DNA of 64,000 nucleotides from Plasmodium malariae (lineage: Eukaryota > Apicomplexa > Aconoidasida > Haemosporida > Plasmodiidae), in assembly GCF_900090045.1 (NCBI RefSeq), contig NC_041782.1, positions 1,361,001 through 1,425,000 of the forward strand, written 5' to 3'. Of this stretch, positions 22,527 through 34,153 are shown piece after piece. Every line of letters begins with the position of its first letter. The stretch's first letter is position 1. The position numbers and the translations under genes were made by a program. The notes under the pieces are model-generated. The model did not search any database and had not been told where the DNA came from. It was given only the letters and a program-made list of their open reading frames with translations.

Positions 22527-24104
22527 TTATTTATTTATTTATTTACATTAGCTCATAAAAACTTAAAGAAACTTAAACAAGCCCAAAAAAAACTACCACC
22601 TGCCAACGCACAGTGGACATTTTTATTTTAAAAAATATAATAAAATATAGCGGAATGCGTATAATACGTAGGAAAATGCCCATAGTATATAGCGGAATAT
22701 ATGTAAAATATAATAAAATAAAAATGTGGGTCATATAGTATATTTCAAGCAAAAGCGCACAATAGTACCAAGTATAACATTTGCATGTATTTCCACGGTA
22801 AAACCGGGGCTATAGCTACGTGTAAGAAATTACTGGTAGGTATAATGTCATGGACATATTTTCGTACTCACATGATTATGTGTTTATGTAAACAAAATGT
22901 GCACAGGCAAATGCGAAAAAAAAAAAAAAAAAAAAAAAAAAACAATATTATCAAATTTCCATTTGTGGCTTGTAATATGCGCAAATTTATTAAAATTTTA
23001 CATTTTTACAAATAAAAAAAAAAATAAAAATTTACTTGTTTTAAAATGTGTTATTTGCACTTGCTAAAACGTGAGAAAAAACAGCAAAAGCTTTACATGT
23101 ACAAGCTTTAATTTATTTTGTGTCAAAATTTTTGTTGCTTATTTCATTTTTTCACAACGTTTTTTCCATGTGTGATGTTATTCTTTCTACGACAAAATAT
23201 AATGACATGTATATATGCTCTCACAGCACCCTTGAATAAATCTTCACTGAAATCTGTTCACCTAAATTTTTGCGAAAAATTTTATAAAATTTGTAATAAC
23301 ATATTAAAAAAGTACATGCATATACACATTAATATACCCATCCACGTACAAATGCACATAAACATACGTATAAGCATGCGTTAAACAAGCGTATAAGCAT
23401 GCATATAAACATGCGTGAAAATATGCATATAAACACATGCAATATTTACACACAATATACACACAAATGTGTAATGTGTATTTATATTTTCTTCATGACA
23501 TTTCTCTAACGTATACAAAAGATAAAAATGACAAAAAGAAAAAACAGAAAAAAAAGGTACATTACTTCAAACGAAACACTGAAAAATGAAACAATGAATA
23601 AGGAAACAATAAAAAACGAAACGTTAAAAAATGAAACATATTAATAGAACAAACATGAACATTTATAATCATTTTTTATTTTTTCACTCTCGCAAATGCA
23701 TGTGTAAAAATTTGCTGCAAAAAACGAAAAATTATTAATTTTTTTAAGTATATTTTTAAGTGGAAAAAAAGGTAAAAAATTAAAGGGAGGGGGGGAAAAT
23801 AAAAAAAATATATAAAAAAAAAAACATTTGTTGTGTGTAACCTATTGTCCAACTATTGTTTTCAATGTATCTTAAAAATATGATTTCAAATTAATATAAT
23901 TTTTTATTTTATTTTTTTTTTGTTTTTTTTTTTTTTTATTGCTTCTTTTTTCCCCATTTGTGGTATTAAGGAATAGCAGCACACAAAAATTTCAAACGGA
24001 AAAGAATAAGAAAAAGAAAAAATAAATACATAAAAATTTTGCAGTGAATGTATTAAAGTTGATCATTGAATGTATAAAAATTGATCAGTTAATGTATTAA
24101 AATT
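22083..24104. other. Intergenic region, possible single small exon
   Basis: This holds the upstream region of the giant gene plus TA, CATATACGTATA and poly-A tracts. One stretch on the minus strand, about 23144-23253, reads as a possible terminal exon (TDFSEDLFKGAVRAY to GKNVVKK, then stop) after an AG acceptor, but I could not find a partner exon. No RNA gene is recognised. Confidence 0.5.
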
Positions 24105-24325
24105 TTACTTTGAGCACAAATTGATGAATCTCAAAAATGGCAGTACGACCCTTTTAGTCTTCTTATGCCAACTATGTAAATTTTACATATATTCCACAAA
24201 TATGTATGTACATGTTCATACAAATATGGCAGTTCTTGAGTGTTCGGAAGCTTGTGATATAGGTGTAACCCAGTACCTTTTAATTTTGAATTACATTCGA
24301 GATTATTTTCCAACCAATTCTTCAT
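24105..24325 (-). CDS. Small two-exon gene, 56-residue protein of unknown function
   Basis: Exon 1 is 24222-24325 and starts ATG AAG AAT TGG. Exon 2 is 24105-24171 and ends TAA. The 50-nt intron (24172-24221) begins GTATGA and ends TTTACATAG, and the phase-2 join restores the frame exactly. The product starts MKNWLENNLECNSKLKG, passes through HKLPNTQELPYLFWHKK and ends LPFLRFINLCSK. It has no signal peptide, is basic and ends in a hydrophobic segment. Its base composition is clearly less AT-rich than the flanks. I do not recognise the family; small basic proteins of this kind are often mitochondrial, but that is only a guess. More exons upstream are possible. Confidence 0.55.
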
Positions 24326-24975
24326 AGTAAGATCTTTTTTTTTTATTAATAAAATGAAAATGTATGAAAATGTATGAAAATGTATGAAAATTCCTGTACA
24401 AGTCAGTCAGAATTTAACATATTGAAATTTTTTTTTTATTTTCTAGCTAACATTGGGAAATATTTTTTAGCAACATAATAGTAACACATTTATATATGTC
24501 ACGATGTTGTAGTAATATACGATATATATATGCGTCTATTATTCTTATTTTTATTAATTTTTCTTTTTCTTCTACACATATATCTTTCGATTTAGCATGT
24601 AATGAAAGCATTAATAAAATAAACACAAATGTGCACAGATAAAAGTCTTTTACCCCCTTTCATTTTAATACCTTCAAAAGTGCATTTTACAAGACTATTT
24701 GTTTTCAGTTAAAAGGTAATATACTTTTGAACTTGGTGAAACTCGCGTTTCTCGTTATTTTCTATTATTTTTTTATTTTATTAATTTTTTTTTTTTTTTT
24801 TTTGGTAAAAGTTAAAACACAATAAAATAAAAAAAATCAAAAGGCGAATTTCCCTTCTGTCTTGTCATTCTTACAATTTCATTGAATACCATTTAAATTA
24901 TAATTAATTATTATGTTATTTATCCTAACTCGTTTCTCCAATTAGCACAGCTATAAAATGTGTATAAATACATAC

Positions 24976-25006
<31 letters not shown>

Positions 25007-25547
25007 TATGTGTCATAATAAAAACTCGTGTTTGTCCATGCTCAAGTACGTAATTATGTATACATATACGAATTCCCCTCTGCATAGTAAGACAAAGTTT
25101 TTTTGTATATACTTCTCCCATGAGAGATAAAACAGCAAAATGAGTTATGAAATTTTGATGAAATAGGGAAAATAAGGATGTTCTTACTATTACTCAGTAA
25201 GTAAATTAAAAAAGGTACAAAAAGAATCCTTACATGAACTATTACCTGCCCGTGTTAATATGTTAATGCATTTTTTTTTTTTTTTTTTTTTCCAAATAAT
25301 GAAAATAGACACAATGTAAATCTAAAATTTAAAAATTCTGAACGCTTTAACATAAAAGAAAATCGTATAACCATTATGTTATAAAGAATGCTATCTTCAT
25401 AACATTCTTCGCTTATTTTTTTTCATGTAACTTGGCAACTATGTGAATGTTACCACCCTATCTGTATGTTTTACGGAAAGTACAGATACACAAAATAAAC
25501 TTAAAAAAAAAAAAAAAAAAAATCGTAGCTCCTGATATAAGAAAATT
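24326..25547. other. Divergent intergenic region
   Basis: This spacer lies between the small minus-strand gene and the plus-strand coiled-coil gene, so it probably holds both promoters. It contains a tetramer-like array of TGTATGAAAA near 24358-24390, several poly-T/poly-A runs and TA repeats. No coding exon is supported. Confidence 0.6.
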
Positions 25548-28500
25548 ATGGACAGGAATTCTGATTATTATAGTAAAGAAAATTTTGAATATGGTGATAT
25601 TAAACATAATAATTATAATTCAAAAAATAAAATAATGAAAAAATACCTGAACACAGTGGAAGCAGGTATGAAAGAAGAGACCAATAGCTTCTCAGGAAGT
25701 AGTAAATTAAACAGTAACACTTCGAATGAAGAGTTTGAAGAAGGGAGTTGTTTAGGTAGTGAAGAAAACATAATTTTAACTGGTAAAGAAGGAAGAAATT
25801 GCTACAATGAGGACGAAGAGGGAAATGAAAAAGAGGTAAAAGGCGAAGAGGGAAATGAAAAAGAGGTAAAAGGCGAAGAGGGAAATGAAAAAGAGGTAAA
25901 AGGCGAAGAGGGGAATGAAAAAGAGGTAAAAGGCGAAGAGGGGAATGAAAAAGAGGTAATTGGCGAAGAAGGCTACAACAGCTATGAAACACAATCATTA
26001 AACGAAAGTTCCATACACAATTCTTTATCATATAAGAACACTTATATAATTAGTAACAAGGATAATAATTCCAATTCAGTAAGAAAAACACAGTTTATTG
26101 ATGACAAATAATAATAAGTTCCTTCGGAAAAAGAAATATTTATTTTGCTTTATTTGCTTTATTTTGCTATATTCGCTTTATTCGCTTCATTTATTCAATT
26201 TCCTATGCTTTTTTCATTTGTGTTACTATGAGTTATACCTCGTTTCCTCAAATGTTCGCTAGAACGGTTTTTAAATTTAATAAATGCAATAGGAGTCCTT
26301 AAACGACGAGCTTGATGACCTTCCACTGGAAGAAGATGAAAAACAAGGCAATAGCACATCTCCATTTGAAGAAGAGAATGAGCAGTCGAATGGAGAAAAA
26401 AAAGAAAAAGATAATTCAGAAAGGCATGTAGAAGAACAAGAAGGAGCGGGAGAATACGGAACGGAGGAGTGTAAAGGTGAACGAACCTAACGCGTTAAAA
26501 AAAATAAATAATAAAATAATAAACAAATAAATATATATATATAAATAAACAAACAAATAAATAAATATATAAATATATAAATAAACAAATAAATAAATAA
26601 ATGATAATTCTTCCTACTTTATCGAAAAATAATATAAAATTACGTAAAAACTTGCTAATGCAGATTCGGGGAAAAAGACAAACCTAAAAAAATATAGTGG
26701 TGTGGATATGACCAACCTGTTAAAATCGGACGCACTAGATGATTATGCGACCTTTGAAATGAAGGAGTGTTTATTTAATCTTGGTCAAATGCAAATGGAT
26801 GTAAAAAACAGCGCATTTTTCGATGTAGAAATTAAAGGTAGAGATAAGGAAAATTCTCACTTTTTTATATAAAGCATGCAATGATTTGAAGGGGATGTAT
26901 ATAGAGGAATAATTTAAAAAAAATAAAATAATAAAATAAATAAAATAAAGTACATTTCTAATTATGAACATGTACAACTATTCAAACACATTACTCAAAA
27001 CGCGCTCAGATATAACGACAAAATTTGCATACATGCGCGCTCCTAACTTTTTTTTTTTTTTTTTTTTTCTAATAGATATAAACGAATGGAAGGCAAAATA
27101 TAGATACCTGACGTCATCGTATGATCGAAAAATATACATATATACGCATACACATACAAACACTCATGCACATACGTACATATATACACCTACTTACACG
27201 CGCATGCGTTCCTCTTATTTTTGATGGTCGCTCATAACTTTCTTTCTCTTTTTTGTCTTTACCCGATCGTTATGCGTGTCCCTGACACTTATTCAGTCGA
27301 GTAACGAATTAACAAAATTTTTTACGATTATTCAGATATCGAAAACTAGACAAAGAAATAAATAAGACAATCAACAGTGAACAAATCAATCTGATAACCG
27401 TTATAAATATGAAATTAAAAAAAAAGACAAACAGACAGTCTATCAAACAAACATGTAAATTACCATAAAATGACAAACTTTAACTTATTTACCCTTTATT
27501 ATGCAGAGAAGGAGCATTAAGCAGCACAAAGATTTCTTAGATGATGAATACAAAGAGGTTAATGCTTTATACTGATATTCTTATCTATCCCTAACACTGT
27601 GTATTTATCATTTTACACAAACGTATACACATATGCGTACCTTAACGTTACAGTGGCTAGGCGTTTTACAAAAGACCGTATCTGAATTTAGGAAAAATAT
27701 CGGATCGCACGGTAGTTACTCTGAAAAAGAAAAGAAAAGAAAAGAAGAAAAGATGAATGAAAAATGAGACTAAAAAGTAGAGAGTAAATAGTGAAGAGTA
27801 AGAAGTAAATATTAAGCAGTAAGTTGTGCGTAGTAAATTGTTCACAAACGAACTTCTTGTACTCATACTAAATATATAGCTGATCCTGCAACACTTTTTC
27901 AATTTCCGTTTATTTTACGAGTAGTTTCTGAATTGAACGAAAGAGAATACTTAATATTGTCGAGAAACATTTGCGAAGATTTTAAAGAAAAAAACATAGA
28001 AGAAGTAACACCTAGATGCAAAAAAAAAAAAATTAAAAATTAAAAATAAAAAAATAAAAATAAAAAAATAAAAAAATAAAAAAATAAAAATAAAAAAATA
28101 AAAATATATTATAACAAAACAAAATAAAAATCCGTTTAGTTAGCTTTTCTTTTTCTCTTTTTTTTGTTAATAAACCACCATTTTTACTTCCCCTTTTTTT
28201 GAAGGGCAACATAAACGTCCTATTGTACTTGCTTGTGATGAAACATGAAATTTCGATTGAGCATAACGTAATGAAATATTTAGAGGACTCTTATATGTCT
28301 ATAAGTACAGGTAAACATAAAAATAAGCCAGACGACTTCTACCACTTCAATGAAAATATGTGGAATAATACGCAATTTATTTTATCTTTACTTTTACTTT
28401 TTCAAAAAGATAAAATATTGAATAATACGGTGCAGAAAATTATTGAAGTCAACAAAAATATTAAGGACATAGGGGGAAAAACTGTACGGTTAAAAAAAAG

Positions 28501-30777
28501 GAAGCAACGAATTTTATTATACACATTAGTATGCATGTATGTATGTACGTGATAGCTACACATGCAACATGCGTACACGCATACAAGTATATGCATACAC
28601 GTACATGTTAACGAGAGCATATGTTGACACATAGTTTTACACATGATGTTACATTAACATTATGAAGGGAACCTGGAGTGATGAGGAAAATAATTACTTT
28701 ATGAAAGTTTACGAAAGCAACTCCAATTTCGGGGACAAGGTATTCTTACATAAATAATTATATTTACACATTAACCTACTTGAACAGTGAAAAAATGTGC
28801 GCCATGTATCAGTTGTGTATGCACATACGCGTTCAGATATACCCTCACGTACAGTTACCCCCCAAAGTACGCTTACTCTCATGTACCCATTTATGTTTTC
28901 TTTGCTAAGGTCCTTGTGGACGTGTTGAAAAGTGGTATAAGTAAAAGCGAAGAAGAAATATATGAACACCTTGCCTGGTACAGGCAATTCGTCTCTTATA
29001 AAAATTTAAAAAATAAATATACTAACAGTATCAGCATCATCAACATAAATGTAACAGAAAAAAAAAAAAAAAAAGAACTAGTGTTCATTACGTTTTTGCG
29101 TGTTTCTTTTCCTCTTCTCACATTCTCCGTTAATTACTCGTTTCTTTTCCCCTTATATTTATGGAAAAATAATAACTAAGCTATATTTTACACACACACA
29201 CACACATACATACACATACACACACAATATAGGATCAAAAGAAAAACGACTCAAAAGTTGAAGAAAAAAAATATATGATACAAAAGTGGAAAGAAAAAAA
29301 AAGTATAAAAAAAAAGATAAGCAAAAAAAAAATATATGATGCATGCTAGGTGTATGTTCTCTCTGATTAGATACCCTTTTTTTTTTTTTTTTTCCCTCTC
29401 TGAATCAAGGCAGTTTCTTTTTCTCTTTTTATCACTAGTTGTTACTAATGTTAATGATTCATTTAAAACCATTGCCGTAATGCAGAACAAGAATCCGACA
29501 TAAAAAATATGGAGCTACAACAAATGAAGAAGGACGAAATGAAAATAAAAAAAAAAATGCGAGAAGAGTAAACAGAAGGAAAAAAAAAAAAAAAATATAG
29601 AATACGATAATGAATTAAATATAGTGCGCAGTAATAATATTATACATATCAGTAAGGTAAGACTATAATTTTTCTTTTTTTTTTCTTTTTTTTTTTTCTC
29701 ATCTTTTCCGAACGCAGTATTAAAAAAAAGAAACAAATGATACAGGAACAGCTCAACAGCAAAAAAAAGGAGGAAATGAAAAAAAATGTAAAATAAAACG
29801 CACGCTTATATATGCACGTGTTCACACGTCTGCATGCATATATTTATGTATGTACGTATGCATATGCGAGTGTGTATACGTATATACATGTATGCGTATA
29901 CACGTTTATGCAATACTGAATTTCATGTATACCCACAGAAAATAGAAAAATCTCAAAAGAGCATCCTGTCTGAAGAAATGTTACAAAGAATAAATGAGAG
30001 AAATGAACGGTTAGCGAAGAAGAGAAAAAAAGAGAAAAAAAAAAAAAAAAATACATATATTCTTTTTAAAAATAAAAAATATCAAATTATCTTATATATG
30101 TACATTATGAGGAGAACTAAATATATAATAATAGAGTAAAATTATTGTGAAAATATTATAATATAGTACTTTTAAAATATTTGTTCTATAAATTTACCTT
30201 TACCTTTACCTTTAGATTTTATTTTATTTTTATTTTTTAATCTTTATTTTATATTATTTTATTTGTTATTTATTATTTGATATTTTTTTATTTGATATTT
30301 TTTTATTTGATATTTTTTTATTTAATATTTTTTACTCATTTTTTATTTTCATTTTTTATATTTTTTTCTTTTCTTATTTTCCTCCATTTTGCTTGTTTTC
30401 TCTTTTCTCAACTTTTCAAGCATTTTACAAAAAAAGGTTCAGTCCAACTTGAACATCAACGAGGAGAATAACGAGAAGGACAAAAAGATACACAAGCAAA
30501 AGTATATGCATATACAAAGCAAATTGCTAAGCAACACAGGTACATATCATTAAATGCACATAAAAATAAATGCACGGAATGTTTATATATATATATATAT
30601 ATATATATGTATCTGTTCTTACTTTTTTTTTCTTTTTTTTTTTATTTCTTACCAGCGCAAAATTGCACATTTATTATATTACATACACATCATTATATTT
30701 TATCTACTGTATGTGCATATTATTGTTATTTTTATATTCCTTATTTGTACAAAGAAAAAAAAAGCTTAAAATGGTGA
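25548..30777 (+). CDS. Multi-exon coiled-coil protein resembling CCDC112/CCDC148
   Basis: Seventeen exons join in phase with GT..AG introns: 25548-26078, 26293-26476, 26664-26837, 27076-27118, 27336-27399, 27507-27557, 27654-27711, 27880-28004, 28205-28483, 28668-28739, 28910-29050, 29233-29302, 29486-29567, 29718-29787, 29939-30009, 30421-30539, 30755-30777. The product is about 718 residues. Exon 1 carries five copies of EEGNEKEVKG. Exons 10-12 give a SANT/Myb-like block, GTWSDEENNYFMKVYESN, then SKSEEEIYEHLAWYRQF, then a KYMIQKWKEKK-type segment, the order seen in CCDC112/CCDC148 proteins, which are linked to centrioles or cilia. The C-terminal exons are Lys/Glu coiled coil. Two ends are uncertain: exon 9 may extend to 28528, and exon 16 may read through to a stop at 30551-30553. 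The family assignment is from memory of its motif pattern. Confidence 0.72.
25814..25965 (+). repeat. 30-bp coding tandem repeat (EEGNEKEVKG)5
   Basis: Five nearly identical 30-bp units encode GNEKEVKGEE in exon 1 of the coiled-coil gene; the last copy has KG changed to IG. The near-identity at DNA level implies recent expansion. Confidence 0.9.
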
Positions 30778-31179
30778 GAACGCCATCAACATTTTATACA
30801 TGTTCACTTCGATTTTAAAGTGCTTCAATAAATTTCTTGTTTAATATCGTATTGTACTGTTTTTATTTTTATATCTTTTACTTTTTATTTTTCCGCTGCT
30901 TTTATTTTACATTGCATACTCGTCCCACGGCGCACGAAGGCAAAAAAGTTTTAAGTATAGCGCCTTCAGGATTTAGCTCATAACAGACTGTATTATATAT
31001 ATATATATGAATATACAAATATGAGCATATGCATTTATTCATTTATACTTATATATAATGCATATGGCATACAACCGCTCTGTTCGTATTCGTTAGTGCC
31101 AATTATTTGTTAGCTCATTTATAAATCATTACATGTGTATATGCATATACTTATATTGTAAATATACAAATAACATTTT
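30778..31179. other. Short intergenic spacer
   Basis: AT-rich DNA with TA repeats and no coding signal. It would contain the 3' UTR of the coiled-coil gene. Confidence 0.6.
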
Positions 31180-31419
31180 TTAGTTTATTATCATTTTGTT
31201 CATATTACTATTTTTTTTGTATGATTTAATTAAACACATCATTTCGGCCGCTTTGTATATGTAACTGTTTGCTTGTGCTTGACGTATGTTCATATGTACA
31301 TTTTTTCCATGCGTACGTTGAAAGATATATACACATATATATACATATCCTCGTAATATCTTTGCAATTTTAACCATAGATAATCTATTGAAACGGATTG
31401 AATCAACTGTAGAGACCAT
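31180..31419 (-). CDS. Possible small protein, unknown function
   Basis: An ATG-started frame of 79 codons begins MVSTVDSIRFNRLSMVKIAK and ends with KAAEMMCLIKSYKKNSNM and a short tail. The middle (RGYVYICVYIFQRTHG) reads like a translated TA/CATA tract, so a small intron may sit there (a GT at the TATGTATAT run and an AG before CGGCCGAAATG would fit). The ends have a more coding-like composition. I do not recognise it. Confidence 0.33.
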   Translation of the reverse strand: MVSTVDSIRFNRLSMVKIAKILRGYVYICVYIFQRTHGKNVHMNIRQAQANSYIYKAAEMMCLIKSYKKNSNMNKMIIN

Positions 31420-31708
31420 AAAGAATATTTTGTAGTTTTTTTATTCCTGGCACTATTTATTTTAAGTACTACTTTGCTTCGCCCTCTCCTTTTATTTTTA
31501 ATTTCAATTTCATTTTCCCTATCCTTTACATTATTCTTTATTTATATATTTTATTTTATTTTTTTTTTTTTTTTTGTTCTTATATATATCATGAACGCAT
31601 TAGAGAATTATTGTTAATTTTTTTTTTTTTTTTTTTTTTAAATTAAACTTTTAAAACATGCAAAATAGAAATAGCAAATAAAGTAAGCATAATATTATAG
31701 GAGAAAAA

Positions 31709-31742
<34 letters not shown>

Positions 31743-32429
31743 TATACCTAAAACATTACCGCATTATGGAATACGAAAAAATTAAAAAAAATATACCTAA
31801 AACAATACTATATTATGGAATATGATAAAAAAAAAAAAAAAAAAAGTTAATAAAACGTGCATGTAATAACAAGAAAAACAAAATTATTAGTGTACAAAAA
31901 AGTAGTCAGTGAGAGGATGAAAATTAAGTATTCAAGGATTCTGTATATATTTGTTTATCACCTACTGCATATATGTGTAAATAGGAATAAGACACGTTGC
32001 TACAGTAGTAAGTGAACAACGAAAAGATGGATTAAAAAAAAAAAAAAAAAAAAAGAAACAACTGTTGTTTTTTACGCGTATGTATGTATGTGTATGTATA
32101 TCCTTTCTAATAATACCACCTCTGTTTTCTCGTCCGCACATAACTCTTTAAAGCGTGTCTGTTACACTCATCATTTCGTTTGTACGTTCCGTATATAACA
32201 CCCTTTCGCTTCATCGCTGCAACCCGCATGTGGGATGATAAAGCGGTCATGAGGAAATGTTTATTTTTTTTTGTTTCATTGTGCTTTGTTTCATTGTGCT
32301 TTGTTTAACTGTGCTTCGTTTAACTGTGCTTCGTTTAACTGTGCTTCGTTTAACTGTGCTTCATTTCTTTCTCCTTCCCGTTTCCCTCATTTCACTTTTT
32401 ATTTCTTTTTTCTCCCCTCTCTCCTTCAG
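31420..32429. other. Upstream region of the poly-Ser gene, with a 15-bp tandem repeat
   Basis: It contains poly-T, poly-A and TA tracts. At about 32267-32358 there are six copies of a 15-bp unit (TTCATTGTGCTTTGT, then TTAACTGTGCTTCGT), followed by a pyrimidine tract ending TTCAG at 32429. That tract is the probable splice acceptor of the next gene, so its first exon and an intron probably lie here. A short ATG exon near 32230 is one candidate, but no phase-consistent join was found. Confidence 0.5.
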
Positions 32430-34108
32430 AAAATTTCGTTTCAAAAAATGCTGCTCCGAAAACAGAAAGAAATGGTCGACCGGTCGATTTAACTGATAAC
32501 GTTGATTCACTGGTAGAAAAGATTTTAGGTGTAGTACATTATTTGGAGGATGTAAATAATTATGTTATAGATTTTAAAAAAGAATTATTAACAAAGCTGG
32601 AATACCTAGTACAACATGATGCAGCTTTGTATGAATCTTATGAACACAACGAAAATATATTCAATGAAATATATACCTATAATGAGAGTAAATTGAGTAG
32701 ATATTCAAAATACTTGGATGACTTGAAGAATGAAAAACTAGAAATATTTAATAATACCATAAATAACATTCAGAAGGAGAATATATATTACGTGAACTTT
32801 GTTTACAAAAACCTCCTTACCAAAATTGATCTCCTGAGTGACCTCAATAAGAAGGTTTGTGTGTATACACATGCATATGTTTATGGTTGTGTACACATAT
32901 GCATGTATGTTTATACGCATACATATGATTGTGTGTGTATGTATGTAAGGGCTTGTTTTGGTTCCATTTTAATATTTCAAATTGGTACATTTATGCGCTT
33001 GTTGCACCCCCCAGTAACATACATATATATATATATATATATACATATACATACTAATGTGCATACAGTTTTACCCTTCCCGTTTTTTACTACCGTGAGT
33101 ATTTTTTCGCATTGTGGACTTTGCTAAGTCCAGTTGCACATGGCCAGTTCTTAGTTTTAATTTGTTTTGCTCCACTTGTAATGTTATATGCAAAATTGTA
33201 TTTAGTTGTGTGCGCATTTGGGTGCAATTTTGCCCATTTTGACTTACTTTGTCTCATTTTGTCTCATTTGCTCTCTTTTTTTTTTGCTTAGAAACTGGAC
33301 AAGGAGAAGAGAAGAAATTTGCACGAACTGACCAAGTACTTGGACAGGCTGAAAGTTAAGCTGCTAGGCATACAAAAGCTATTCAACAAGGTGTTAATAG
33401 AAAAATCAGTAACAATCAAAAAGGCAAATGACGAAAATAGAGGACTGTTTGAATTATCTGCTAGCGATTATTTGCATGGAAATAGCAACTTTGACACGTT
33501 TTCAAGTTACGTAATAAATGATTTTTTACTAAATGATAAAAGAATAAATGTAGTCAATTACAACAATAATTCTTTTTTTAAGAATAATTTTATGTATTTC
33601 AATTTTTTGTTCAATTATATGAAGGAAAGGAGCGACAATGACAGCAAGCGTGTGAATAGCAAGAATGTGAGTAATAAAACAAATGTGTATAATAGGAACA
33701 ATTTTAACGTTTACATTTATTTGAAAGACCCGCTAATAGAGGAGCATGATATGTCTTACTTGGGTTACTACGTGGTTGCTGACTTGTACATAATTGATGT
33801 TATTATAAAGAATGTTGAACGCATTGCTGAGAATAAGTGGAATAGTAAAAAGGTATATACAGATGTGTTAGTGTGTATAGATAATTATATAGTTAAATAT
33901 AATGTACTGTCTAGTAATATTTATTTAGATATGCAAGCGGACATTAAGCCCATTTTTAAAGGTAGTAGTAGTAGTAATGGTAGTAGTAGTAGTAGTAGTA
34001 ATGGTAGTAGTAGTAGTAGTAGTAATGGTAGTAGTAGTAATGGTAGTAGTAGTAGTAATGGTAGTAGTAGTAGTAATGGTAGTAGTAGTAATGGTAGTAG
34101 TAGTAATG

Positions 34109-34153
<45 letters not shown>

